64,000 bases of DNA from NCBI RefSeq assembly GCF_000233955.1, contig NZ_JH376605.1, positions 113,042 through 177,041 of the forward strand. The letters run 5' to 3'. The position numbers and the translations under genes are program-made. The DNA comes from Paraprevotella clara YIT 11840 (GTDB lineage: Bacteria > Bacteroidota > Bacteroidia > Bacteroidales > Bacteroidaceae). The notes below the pieces were generated by a model that was given only the letters and a program-made list of their open reading frames with translations, was not told the DNA's origin and searched no databases. Shown here in pieces: positions 54,149 to 62,341 of this stretch (position 1 is the stretch's first letter; every line of letters begins with the position of its first letter).

Positions 54149-54532
54149 TTAAGTTTTATAATCGTGCATTATCGCTTTCAGTTTTTCAAGCAGTTCCGTT
54201 ACCATATTTGTGGTACGGTACAACCCAATCTGATGCGACAGTTTTGTAAGCTGGTTCAGGTTGTTTGCCATGCCGACAAGGTTGCGCATGGTAGTGATTT
54301 CTTCCGTGGAATGCTTTGCCACAATCTGCGTATTGAACGCGGTATCCCTGATATACTCGGCAAGCGTCCGATTGGTCTGTCTGCTGCGAAGACACAGACG
54401 GTCGTAATCGGGCTTTGAGAATTTTACCGTAACGGACTTGGAGAGTTTGCGGAAGCTGCTTGCTTTCGGTCTCCCTTTGGGCTTGATTTTATCTTTGTTA
54501 CTCATATTACTTGGTTTATTGTGATTGGTCAT
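54149..54532 (-). CDS. mobA: MobA/MobC-type relaxosome accessory protein
   Basis: A ~127-residue basic protein with the relaxosome MobC-like C-terminal part (KPDYDRLCLRSRQTNRTLAEYIRDTAF, then MRNLVGMANNLNQLTKLSHQ) and a ribbon-helix-helix-like N-terminus. It helps the relaxase recognise oriT. Start at ATG 54532 or 54505. The frame is open to 54679, but that part lies across the hairpin cluster taken as oriT and is not used. Confidence 0.82.
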   Translation of the reverse strand: MTNHNKPSNMSNKDKIKPKGRPKASSFRKLSKSVTVKFSKPDYDRLCLRSRQTNRTLAEYIRDTAFNTQIVAKHSTEEITTMRNLVGMANNLNQLTKLSHQIGLYRTTNMVTELLEKLKAIMHDYKT

Positions 54533-54562
54533 TTTACTGTGATGATGTATCTTACAATTTGC

Positions 54563-54641
54563 GACCGTTGGGAACGGATTGCCTCCACGACTTTGGGAGT
54601 GGAGCGAGGTTTTCGGGATGCCCGAAAGATAACCTCGCTCC
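54563..54641. other. Candidate oriT: three adjacent hairpins upstream of mobA
   Basis: In order: CCGTT-ggg-AACGG (about 54565-54577); CTCCAC...GTGGAG (54583-54588 with 54599-54604); and a long stem GGAGCGAGGTT/AACCTCGCTCC (54601-54611 with 54631-54641, 11 bp perfect) that encloses a second perfect stem TTCGGG-atg-CCCGAA. It lies between mobA and the DUF3408 gene, the usual oriT place in Bacteroidetes mobilizable elements. The nic site is not known. Confidence 0.55.
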
Positions 54642-54733
54642 CTACCACAAACAGAAGTCCTACGCATCAGCGTATTCAAGAATGTCTGACAGCAGTCATG
54701 CAGAGTGCAGATACATTTTTCATCTGACGCACG

Positions 54734-55141
54734 TTATAATTTACGCCACTGCTCGAAGTCTTCCGAATAGATTTCAAGATGTTGCCGGGCGATGTTTTCA
54801 AGCAGTCCCGACACGCTCATTTTGCGGTTTCCGAGCTTGCGCACGAACTCGTCCAGCCTGTCGCGCACTTCGCAACTGACAAATACAGGTTTGCGGTCTT
54901 CGATTTTCGGCACTTGCAGAAAGGTGCTGCGATACTCGTCCAACGACAACCTACGTTGTCGGTTGCTTACCCTGCGTTGTGGAACAGGAGGCGTTTCATG
55001 TTGTCCTGTTCTTTCGGGTTGCCCATCAGCCTCAAGCGAATTTTCGATTTCAAGGCTGTCACCCTCGGGAAGAATCTGCGACATTGCCGTACCCGTCATA
55101 GTCTCCCATCTTTCCTTTCCAAAATTTTTCGTTGTTCCCAT
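54734..55141 (-). CDS. DUF3408 protein
   Basis: A 135-residue protein. The C-terminal half (VFVSCEVRDRLDEFVRKLGNRKMSVSGLLENIARQHLE) has the DUF3408 ribbon-helix-helix-like pattern common in Bacteroidetes conjugative and mobilizable elements. The N-terminal half is low-complexity and charged. A DNA-binding role in maintenance or transfer is plausible. The start may be at one of the internal ATG codons (MTGTAMSQ). Confidence 0.75.
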   Translation of the reverse strand: MGTTKNFGKERWETMTGTAMSQILPEGDSLEIENSLEADGQPERTGQHETPPVPQRRVSNRQRRLSLDEYRSTFLQVPKIEDRKPVFVSCEVRDRLDEFVRKLGNRKMSVSGLLENIARQHLEIYSEDFEQWRKL

Positions 55142-55618
55142 AAATTGTGGATTTTAATTGGTTAATACAGTGGTCTCAGTATGCACATTGACCTGTTATC
55201 GTCTGCAAAGGAAGTGTGTATAGTTCACTGAATCAAGCAAATGGAGACAGCGTGGCAATTATGGTTGATTATGCGTTTTGCTCATTGAAGTGGCAGTGCT
55301 GACTGCAATATTTTGCTTATGTCATTTCGTTGAGAACGGTTCATATTCTGGAATAAGCATTCGTAGTCAGTTCATATTGTCCACTGATTATGCAACATGA
55401 TGACAAGTGATGTAACAGACCGTCAGCCGTCTGTAAATCCTTTGCGATGTGACGATTACTATATTACTTTGCACCGGAAACAGTAAAACAAGGCGGTGTC
55501 CTAAGCCAATTATGCCACAGGCATCCATTTGTTTGAAACGCATGAGGTAAGAAGCGAAGCCACCTTACTTTTGCAGAACCGACGAAAAATAGTATGAACA
55601 ATATAAACAGTGACAATT
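55142..55618. other. Gene-free intergenic region with a hairpin and a -7 box
   Basis: No supported gene. Contains the perfect 6-bp hairpin ACAGAC-cgtcagcc-GTCTGT (55415-55434) and a plus-strand -7 box TACTTTTG (55567-55574) that probably serves the HTH gene at 55619. It separates the minus-strand mobilization genes from the plus-strand genes. Confidence 0.5.
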
Positions 55619-55930
55619 ATGGAAATAATCAGTTTTGAAAAACAAGCCTTTGAGGAGGTTGCTGCCAAGTTGGATTACTTCGTGCAGCGGATAGACAGCT
55701 TTTGCAGGCTGCATGGAGAAAAGGAAAAGAACGGCTGGATGGATAATCATGCCGTCTGCCGGAAATTGCGCATCAGTCCGAGAACCCTGCAGACCCTCCG
55801 CGACAATGGAACGCTTGCCTTTACCAAAATCGGCAACCGGACTTACTATCGCCCCGATGATGTGGAGCGTGTCATTTCTGCCGTGGAAGACAGACGCAAA
55901 GGGGCGCAATGGAAAGGCAGCGGCATTTGA
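55619..55930 (+). CDS. Excisionase-like HTH protein 1
   Basis: A 103-residue protein with an N-terminal helix and an HTH_17/excisionase-like domain (WMDNHAVCRKLRISPRTLQTLRDNGTLAFTKIGNRTYYRPDDVERVI by parts). The type is found in pairs in Bacteroidetes mobile elements. Start at ATG 55619; a GTG start at 55610 adds three residues. It is followed 31 bases later by a second, similar gene. Confidence 0.8.
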   Translation: MEIISFEKQAFEEVAAKLDYFVQRIDSFCRLHGEKEKNGWMDNHAVCRKLRISPRTLQTLRDNGTLAFTKIGNRTYYRPDDVERVISAVEDRRKGAQWKGSGI

Positions 55931-55961
55931 CAAATAAATGTTTAACCAATAATAGAACCGT

Positions 55962-56264
55962 ATGAGCAATGAAATCAGAGAAAAGGATCACGAGTGGGTA
56001 AAGAACGTACACTCGAATTTCGACAGGCTTTTGGCCTCGCTCGAAAAGTTGCTAAGCAAGCAACAGCCATCGGTATTCAACGATGAACTGCTGACAGACA
56101 AGGAAGTGGCGCACTTGTTGAAAGTAAGCCGCCGAACCCTCCAAGACTACCGCAACAACGGCATCCTGCCATACACGCAGGTTGGCGGAAAGATTCTCTA
56201 CCGCACATCCGACATAGAGCGTACCTTGATGAAGGGGTATAAAGAAGCGTATCGGCTGAAATAG
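55962..56264 (+). CDS. Excisionase-like HTH protein 2
   Basis: A 100-residue protein with the same layout: an N-terminal helical part, then LLTDKEVAHLLKVSRRTLQDYRNNGILPYTQVGGKILYRTSDIERTL by parts, an HTH_17 domain. Together with its neighbour it probably controls excision or mobilization genes of the element. Confidence 0.82.
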   Translation: MSNEIREKDHEWVKNVHSNFDRLLASLEKLLSKQQPSVFNDELLTDKEVAHLLKVSRRTLQDYRNNGILPYTQVGGKILYRTSDIERTLMKGYKEAYRLK

Positions 56265-56353
56265 ACGGGCTTCCCCAATATTAGAAGTTGCTTTTAGCTG
56301 AATAACCTATATCTGTAGTATAGATTTACGCATTAAAAGCAACTTTATCAGAT

Positions 56354-56429
56354 ATAGCCTCATTGATACATATCTTATGATTATAGCCTAAATCATCTAT
56401 AATTGCATTTTATAGCCTTTATAGGCTAT
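56354..56429. promoter_or_regulatory. Operator array: ATAGCC repeats with 29-bp period
   Basis: ATAGCC occurs at 56354-56359, 56383-56388 and 56412-56417, exactly 29 bp apart, each within TATAGCCT. An inverted copy GGCTAT lies at 56424-56429, making a dyad with the third. The array ends 6 bases before the -33 box of the SatD promoter. Confidence 0.65.
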
Positions 56430-56434
56430 TATTC

Positions 56435-56465
56435 TTTGCAGTAACAGATAAAATGATTACTTTTG
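56435..56465 (+). promoter_or_regulatory. Promoter of the SatD-DUF3307-TOTE operon
   Basis: TTTG (56435-56438), a 19-bp spacer and TACTTTTG (56458-56465) match the Bacteroidetes consensus. Initiation near 56472 gives a leader of about 18 nt before the start codon at 56490. Confidence 0.75.
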
Positions 56466-56489
56466 CATTTGAATAAAAAAGAAAGAACT

Positions 56490-57149
56490 ATGTATGCAAC
56501 TATTTCCGCTGACATAGTGGCTTCCACTTCATTATCAGCACCTGAGACAATAGAATTGAAGCAGAGAATCGAAAAGTTGTTTGTCTTGCTTCAAGACCGA
56601 TACCCTGATTTTTGGGGTCGTCAGATTAAAGGTGACTATATCGAGTGTGTTATGCAAAATGTCAGCAACGCCTTTCGTGTAGCCCTTATAATCAAATCGT
56701 ATGTAAAATCTTTCGCAGTAGCAGACAAGAACCGCACAAAAGAATTTCAGGCATACGGTCTCCGCATGGCCGTGGGTCTTGGAGAAATGCGTATTGTAAA
56801 CATTGAGGAAGGCATATTGGATGGAGAAGCCATTTACCTGTCGGGGCGTGCCATTGAAGAAATGGGAACTGTAAACAAAGGTACGATGATTATCAAAAGC
56901 ACCCTACAACACTTGGCCTCACCACTACACGCCATCGCATTGTTGACCGATGCCCTAATGAACAACATGACACAGCGACAAAGTGAAATAATTTATTATA
57001 AGCTGTTTGGATTGAAGGAAAAGGATATTGCGGAAAAGGTCGGTATCAAACAATCCAGTGTAAACAAAGCCGCCACTACAGCGAAATGGTATTGCATTGA
57101 GGAAGCCCTGAAGTATTTTGAACAGATAAATTTTGAAGAATATGAATAG
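56490..57149 (+). CDS. SatD-like protein: cyclase-fold-like domain plus HTH
   Basis: A 219-residue protein resembling the SatD family. Residues 1-135 look like a nucleotidyl-cyclase-type fold: SADIVAST (6-13), KGDYIECV (48-54), LRMAVGLGEMRI (91-102) and DGEAIYLSGRAIEEM (111-125) parallel the metal, GD, GE and GxAVN-type motifs of class III cyclases. Residues 158-215 are a sigma-region-4-like HTH (MTQRQSEIIYYKLFGLKEKDIAEKVGIKQSSVNKAA by parts). So it may sense or make a nucleotide and bind the operator array; both are inference. Start at ATG 56490 because the promoter overlaps the upstream part of the frame. It overlaps the next gene by 8 bases. Confidence 0.7.
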   Translation: MYATISADIVASTSLSAPETIELKQRIEKLFVLLQDRYPDFWGRQIKGDYIECVMQNVSNAFRVALIIKSYVKSFAVADKNRTKEFQAYGLRMAVGLGEMRIVNIEEGILDGEAIYLSGRAIEEMGTVNKGTMIIKSTLQHLASPLHAIALLTDALMNNMTQRQSEIIYYKLFGLKEKDIAEKVGIKQSSVNKAATTAKWYCIEEALKYFEQINFEEYE

Positions 57150-57831
57150 CTGGTTGTTTTTAAGTCTGTTATTGGCCCACGTCATTGCCGATTTCTATTT
57201 GCAAAGTGATGAATATTGCAGGCAGAAGGAGGATAAAAAGCTCAAAAGTTGGTTTCTATATGTACATTCACTAATAGTAGGTGCATTGTCGTGGATATTA
57301 GTACCGACTTGTAGTTTCGGATTTTTTGCGCTTGGCATTGCGATTTCGCATTTAGTTATTGATATTGCCAAAATATTTAGCCACAAAGGACTATGGAGTT
57401 TTCTTCTTGACCAGGCTGCGCATTTGGCAGTGTTGGTTACTGTGGCTTTTTGTTTTAACGCCCCTGAATTACCTATTCAATTAGTGGATTGCAGTGAGAC
57501 CTTTTCTATACCCTTGTTCTTGTTAGCCATATTGTTGAGTATCAAGCCTGCCAACATTCTGATAAAATTGGTTTTGGAGAAATATCAAATAGGTGAAACA
57601 CAATCCTGTGAGAACATCAAAAATGCAGGGGCTTTGATTGGAGGTCTGGAGCGTATTCTGACAATCATTTTCGTAATCATAGGACAATATGAGGCTATCG
57701 GCTTTATCATTGCGGCAAAATCCATCTTGCGATTCAAAGATACGGACACAGCCAAGACTGAGTATGTCCTTGCCGGAACATTCCTAAGTTTCGGAATTGC
57801 ACTGCTTTGCGGACTAATGGTCTTAAAATGA
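57142..57831 (+). CDS. DUF3307 multi-pass membrane protein
   Basis: A 229-residue protein with about six membrane helices. DUF3307 marks are the N-terminal LLLAHVIADFYLQSD (His-x3-Asp in a helix) and later SHLVIDIAKIFSHK and FLLDQAAHLAVL. The conserved His/Asp residues in membrane helices suggest metal binding or an intramembrane enzyme, but no activity is known to me. It starts inside the SatD gene (ATGAATAG overlap) and ends 1 base before the TOTE gene, so all three are probably translated together. Confidence 0.78.
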   Translation: MNSWLFLSLLLAHVIADFYLQSDEYCRQKEDKKLKSWFLYVHSLIVGALSWILVPTCSFGFFALGIAISHLVIDIAKIFSHKGLWSFLLDQAAHLAVLVTVAFCFNAPELPIQLVDCSETFSIPLFLLAILLSIKPANILIKLVLEKYQIGETQSCENIKNAGALIGGLERILTIIFVIIGQYEAIGFIIAAKSILRFKDTDTAKTEYVLAGTFLSFGIALLCGLMVLK

Positions 57832-57832
57832 C

Positions 57833-60727
57833 ATGGATAACTTTCAAGAAAAATATGATATTCTTGTCAAGAAATATAATACGTTGCTGAATGAAAACGA
57901 AAAGTTGAAATCCATTCTTCAGCAGCATGGCATTGCGTACCCCACCGAAAAGATTAATAACACCGAAACGGCTTTTTCATCCATTACATTTCCTCCTGTT
58001 AATCTTTCTCTTGATGATAAGATTACGTTGTTTCGCAGTTTTTTCAAAGGCCGTGAAGATATATTTGCACGGCGATGGTTTAGTAAAACTACCGAAAAGG
58101 GAGGCTACCAGCCAGTCTGTATCAACGAATGGCGCAGTGGTGTATGTGATAAAAAACGGTACAAATGTGCAGAATGCCCGAACAGACATTTCGCACCTCT
58201 GACCGACCAAGATGTTTATCGTCATTTAGAAGGAAAAGATGAAAACGGATGTGACGTAATAGGTCTATATGTCATTGCTCTGGATGATAAAAGTTACTTC
58301 TTGTGTGCTGATTTTGATGACAAAAACTGTACTCACGGATACAAGAATGACGTATTGGCTTTCATTTCTGTCTGCAAGGATTGGGGAGTCTCATACAGTA
58401 TAGAACGCTCGCGTTCCGGTAATGGTGCGCATATATGGATTTTCTTTGAAGAACCAATTTACGCCAGTAAAATAAGGAAATTCGGAAACTCCATTCTGAC
58501 AGAAGCAATGAAACGAAATGGACGAATCACGTTTGACTCCTACGACCGTTTCTTCCCGAACCAAGACAGGCTGCCTGAAGGTGGATTTGGTAATCTTATA
58601 GCCTTACCCCTACAAGGAAAAGCAAGAAAAGCTGGTAACAGTGTTTTTGTCGATGAAGAGTTTCTCCAGTTCAAGGATCAGTGGGCTTATTTGCACAGTG
58701 TCAAGAAGGTAAGTGAAAATGTAATAGATGCCTTGTTGGCCAAATACCATCAGGAAGATTTTGGTGCATTGGCCACGTCATCAGAAACAAAACCTTGGGA
58801 AACTCCAACACCACAAAATATAACTGAAAAAGATTTTCTCGCAAAAGTAACCATCAATAAATCGGATAAGATATATATTCCACTGAATTCCATTTCCAAT
58901 ACAGTGGTAAATCATCTCAAACGAATTGCAGCATTCAAGAATCCGGAGTTTTACAGTAAACAGGCAATGCGCATTTCCACCCGTAATATTCCCCGAATCA
59001 TTTGCCGTGCCGATTTTACCGATGAATACATCGCTATGCCTCGTGGTTGTGAAGATGCTATCACGACCATGTTATCATCTCGCAGAGTTGATTATGAAAT
59101 AATCGACAACACAAATCACGGAAGTCCTATTTCCGTAACATTCAGAGGCAAGGAACGTAACGAGCAATTAGATGCCATCAATGCGCTGATGCCTTATTCC
59201 AATGGTGTGCTGTCAGCAACCACGGCGTTCGGAAAAACCGTAACTGCCGCAGCACTGATTTCTCGCCGGAAAGTGAACACGCTTATCTTAGTCCATTCCA
59301 AAGCATTGCTTTTGCAATGGCACGAACGTCTTTCTGAATTTCTTGATATTGATTTTTCAAAACCTGACACTCCAAAGAAACGAGGCAGAAGAAAGGCATT
59401 TTCCCCAATTGGTTGCTTGGATTCCACTTCAAACTCATTGCATGGAGTGATTGATATAGCCCTTATGCAATCGTGCTTTGAAAATGGCGATGTCAAGTCA
59501 TTTGTCAAAAGATATGGGATGGTTATCGTGGACGAATGCCACCATGTATCTTCCGTAACATTCGAGAGTGTGCTTAAAGTAGTTACGGCACATTATGTCT
59601 ACGGACTCACTGCCACACCGATTCGCAAAGATGGTTTGCAACCTATCATATTCATGCAGTGCGGACCGATACGTTTCTCATCAGATGCCAAAGCACAAAT
59701 AGAAAAACAATCATTCCAACGTTACCTGCTGCCGAGGTTTACTTCATACCGTCCAATTTCTGATGAAAAACAATCATTTACGTCATTATCTCAATCGTTA
59801 GCAGAATCCGATGTGCGGAATACACTTATCGTAGATGATATACTTCATGCCGTTGCTGCTGGTCGCACACCGATTGTACTGACAAGCAGGACATCTCATG
59901 TCAAAACACTTGCCCAAAAATTGGAGCCACATATTGCAAATGTTGTTCAATTAACGGGTGAAGGAACTGCTAAAAATAAGCGAGAAACTTTACAAAAGCT
60001 TCAGGATATTCCACATGATGCTTCTCTTGCAATAGTGGCTACAGGAAAATATGTCGGAGAAGGATTTGATTATCCAAGGCTTGACACTCTTTTTCTCGCC
60101 CTTCCTATTTCATGGAAAGGCTTAGTGGCACAGTATGCAGGCCGTTTGCATCGGGAGAACGAAGGTAAAACAGATGTACGCATTTATGATTACATTGATA
60201 TTCACGAATCTGTTTGCGAAAGCATGTATCGAAAGCGTCTGAAAGGATACGCAGCCATTGGTTATAGGATACTTTCAACAGATAGTCCGACATTGTTTGA
60301 TAATATCGGGAATCTGCAACAATCTCCTCATGAGGGGCAAATTTTCAATGGATACACATTCCGCGCACCTTTCACAAAGGAATTGAAACGCTCAAAGCAT
60401 TCTGTTGTCATATCCTCGCCTAAACTCTATCATATAGAACGAAATGATTTCGTCAAGATTCTAAAAGATATTCAGGCAAATGGTATTGAAGTTGCGATTA
60501 TCACATCGACAGTAAGCGAGCAAACCGACTACCTCAAAGGTCAAGGATTCTCTGTAAGGATTTCGCCCAAATTGTCGCTATGCTCATGTGTTATTGACAA
60601 ATCGACCATTTGGTATGGAAGTGTCAATATTCTCGGCTATCAATCAGAGGAAGACAGCATTATAACCGTTACAGATAGTAAACTGGCAAATGAACTATTG
60701 GAAGTCGTTCTAAATAGTACGCAATAG
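57833..60727 (+). CDS. TOTE-type conflict protein: primase, SF2 helicase, PLD-like C-terminus
   Basis: A 964-residue multidomain protein. The start is a short coiled coil (EKYDILVKKYNTLLNENEKLK), then a four-Cys cluster (CINEWRSGVCDKKRYKCAEC). An archaeo-eukaryotic primase domain follows, with CADFDDKNC (near 157) and SGNGAHIWIFFEE (near 200). Then a superfamily 2 helicase: ATTAFGKTVTAAAL (near 460), VIVDECHHVS (near 565), YGLTATP and QYAGRLHRE (near 767). Residues ~855-960 resemble a phospholipase-D-like nuclease, but its HxK reads SLC while IDKSTIWYGSVN is kept. TOTE proteins are predicted anti-phage or anti-mobile-element factors. Confidence 0.8.
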   Translation: MDNFQEKYDILVKKYNTLLNENEKLKSILQQHGIAYPTEKINNTETAFSSITFPPVNLSLDDKITLFRSFFKGREDIFARRWFSKTTEKGGYQPVCINEWRSGVCDKKRYKCAECPNRHFAPLTDQDVYRHLEGKDENGCDVIGLYVIALDDKSYFLCADFDDKNCTHGYKNDVLAFISVCKDWGVSYSIERSRSGNGAHIWIFFEEPIYASKIRKFGNSILTEAMKRNGRITFDSYDRFFPNQDRLPEGGFGNLIALPLQGKARKAGNSVFVDEEFLQFKDQWAYLHSVKKVSENVIDALLAKYHQEDFGALATSSETKPWETPTPQNITEKDFLAKVTINKSDKIYIPLNSISNTVVNHLKRIAAFKNPEFYSKQAMRISTRNIPRIICRADFTDEYIAMPRGCEDAITTMLSSRRVDYEIIDNTNHGSPISVTFRGKERNEQLDAINALMPYSNGVLSATTAFGKTVTAAALISRRKVNTLILVHSKALLLQWHERLSEFLDIDFSKPDTPKKRGRRKAFSPIGCLDSTSNSLHGVIDIALMQSCFENGDVKSFVKRYGMVIVDECHHVSSVTFESVLKVVTAHYVYGLTATPIRKDGLQPIIFMQCGPIRFSSDAKAQIEKQSFQRYLLPRFTSYRPISDEKQSFTSLSQSLAESDVRNTLIVDDILHAVAAGRTPIVLTSRTSHVKTLAQKLEPHIANVVQLTGEGTAKNKRETLQKLQDIPHDASLAIVATGKYVGEGFDYPRLDTLFLALPISWKGLVAQYAGRLHRENEGKTDVRIYDYIDIHESVCESMYRKRLKGYAAIGYRILSTDSPTLFDNIGNLQQSPHEGQIFNGYTFRAPFTKELKRSKHSVVISSPKLYHIERNDFVKILKDIQANGIEVAIITSTVSEQTDYLKGQGFSVRISPKLSLCSCVIDKSTIWYGSVNILGYQSEEDSIITVTDSKLANELLEVVLNSTQ

Positions 60728-60849
60728 CCACAGAGAGGAAAACGCAATAGAATCGCAAAACAAATAATTGATTTTTCTGGAGGGAGCGCAGTTTGCCGTC
60801 TGCCCATTTCATTGTGTCGCTAAAAAATATCCGTCCCAAGAAAAACAAG

Positions 60850-60900
60850 AACAGCATATAGACATGTGGTTGGTTTTAACCCATCTATATGCTGTTTTCG
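60850..60900 (+). terminator. Terminator of the SatD-DUF3307-TOTE operon
   Basis: AACAGCATATAGA (60850-60862) and TCTATATGCTGTT (60884-60896) form a perfect 13-bp stem with a 21-base loop, followed by TTCGTTTAGCTTTTT. Confidence 0.75.
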
Positions 60901-60945
60901 TTTAGCTTTTTATCCGACTTTTCCGTCGGTCGCTTGTTTCCGCTG

Positions 60946-61109
60946 CCGTCAGCGTCCATTGTACAGACGTGAAAGGGAAAAGGTTTTCGGGCTGAATACT
61001 CTCCGAAGGAGGAAGATTCTGTCCGAAACGGCACTGCCGCCCGACCTTTTCGCTTTCAGTAAAGTCTGTACTAACTTAATGGACAGGCAAGGAGACAGGC
61101 GACTGACGG
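60946..61109. repeat. Large multi-arm palindrome between the TOTE operon and the integrases
   Basis: Inverted arms in order: CCGTCAG (60946-60952) with CTGACGG (61103-61109); GTCCATT (60954-60960) with AATGGAC (61078-61084); GTACAGAC (60961-60968) with GTCTGTAC (61064-61071); GAAAGGGAAAAGGT (60971-60984) with ACCTTTTCGCTTTC (61044-61057, one mismatch). CTCC-gaa-GGAG lies in the loop. The gap 60728-61116 has no supported gene; this structure and the terminator fill most of it. Confidence 0.65.
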
Positions 61110-61116
61110 TGAATAT

Positions 61117-62321
61117 CTAATCTGAATTTGCACTGTTCAGTTTGCGTTTTGCAATCAGTTTATCCATATCCTTCGAAATCTTATCATCGGTTATACATGC
61201 ATATCCCTGTGTTGTCCGGATATTTGTATGCCCCATCATTTTGGCGATGCTCTCCATCGGAACACCGGCAGAAGCCATCAGGGTTCCGAACGTGTGGCGA
61301 CTTTGATGGTATGAGAGATTATGCTTGAACTGGTGTACAAATCCCAATTCATGGATTTCAAACCATATCATACTACGTATCGCAAAGGAAATATTGGCCG
61401 GCTGTCATCCGTTGTGTTATAGAGGGATATTATTTGTTCAGCTATAGGATGTAAAGGTATGAATGCCTCAATATCAGTCTTCTTACGGTAGGTTCTGATA
61501 TACTTGCGGCCTTCCGCTGTCGTTCCTATATGATGTGGATAAAGCCTTTGTACATCCACGTATGCCAATCCACAAAAACAGGAGAAAACAAAGGTTCGTC
61601 TTGCAAGTTCTTGTAGCGGATCAGACTTCGGGTGACTCATTATATCTTGAAGCTGATTTTTGGTAATATACATCAACTTGGTTTGTGGCTTCTTTTCGTA
61701 CTTTATATCATCCAATGGATTGAATCGAAGAATCCCTTTATCCACAGCAAGATAAACCAGTCTTTTCAACCAACATAGACAGTGGTTACGATAAGAAGGC
61801 TTATGCGGATAGTTCATTTTCAGATACAGAATATAATTGTTTCCGAACTCTTCTGTAATGTCAGTAAAGAGCATATCTTTCTTGCCCAACGAGTTTATAT
61901 ATTCACGTAAATAGTACTGATACATTTTGGACTGCCGGTAAGTGGATGTAGAATCAATCTGCACTGATCGGATTTTCAAATTCTCTCTTTCCACCTCACC
62001 TGCTTGCAATATGTATTGCGGAACATTGAACTCTCCCGTCATGGAGATCTTTATCTGTTCAGCACTGATTATCCCATTAACTTTTAACAAGTTGTCGTAT
62101 GTGTCGTCTATACGTTTCCTGTATTCATTAAGCATTCCGTTTATCCGGCTGTTTTTTACCTCGCCTTTTGCACTGTTCCATTCTTCGGGCTGGCAATACA
62201 ATCCTGTCGCCAAAGTGACAGCCTTTCCGTCTATGGTGATACGGCACATGATAGAGGTCGTTCCGTCAGACTTTATCTTGCTGCGGTTGATATAATACAG
62301 TTGTTTATAGGTACTTCTCAT
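61117..62321 (-). pseudogene. Tyrosine integrase (IntDOT-like), frameshifted
   Basis: An integrase read in two frames: 317 residues from 62321 (N-terminal arm-binding and core-binding domains, CFCGLAYVDVQ at box I) stop after PIFPLRYVV. The remaining domain continues in another frame from about 61371 (WFEIHELGFVHQFKHNLSYHQSRHTFGTLMASAGVP, then TTQGYACITDDKISKDMDKLI). About one base is missing near 61371. Box II Arg/His and the region with the Tyr survive in the second frame. Box I has Ala where most tyrosine recombinases have Arg, as in IntDOT-type enzymes that lack this Arg. Confidence 0.85.
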
Positions 62322-62341
62322 GATTCTGTCTTTTTCCGTTA

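Noticed and set aside
54533..54679. N-terminal extension of the MobA reading frame
   Set aside because: The extension reads through the hairpin cluster taken as oriT, and the protein family starts near MSNKDK/MTNHNK.
56354..56465. Regularly spaced repeats as a possible CRISPR array
   Set aside because: Only about 8 bp are conserved per unit with a 29-bp period, the sequence between them is not spacer-like, and no cas gene is present. An operator or iteron array fits better.
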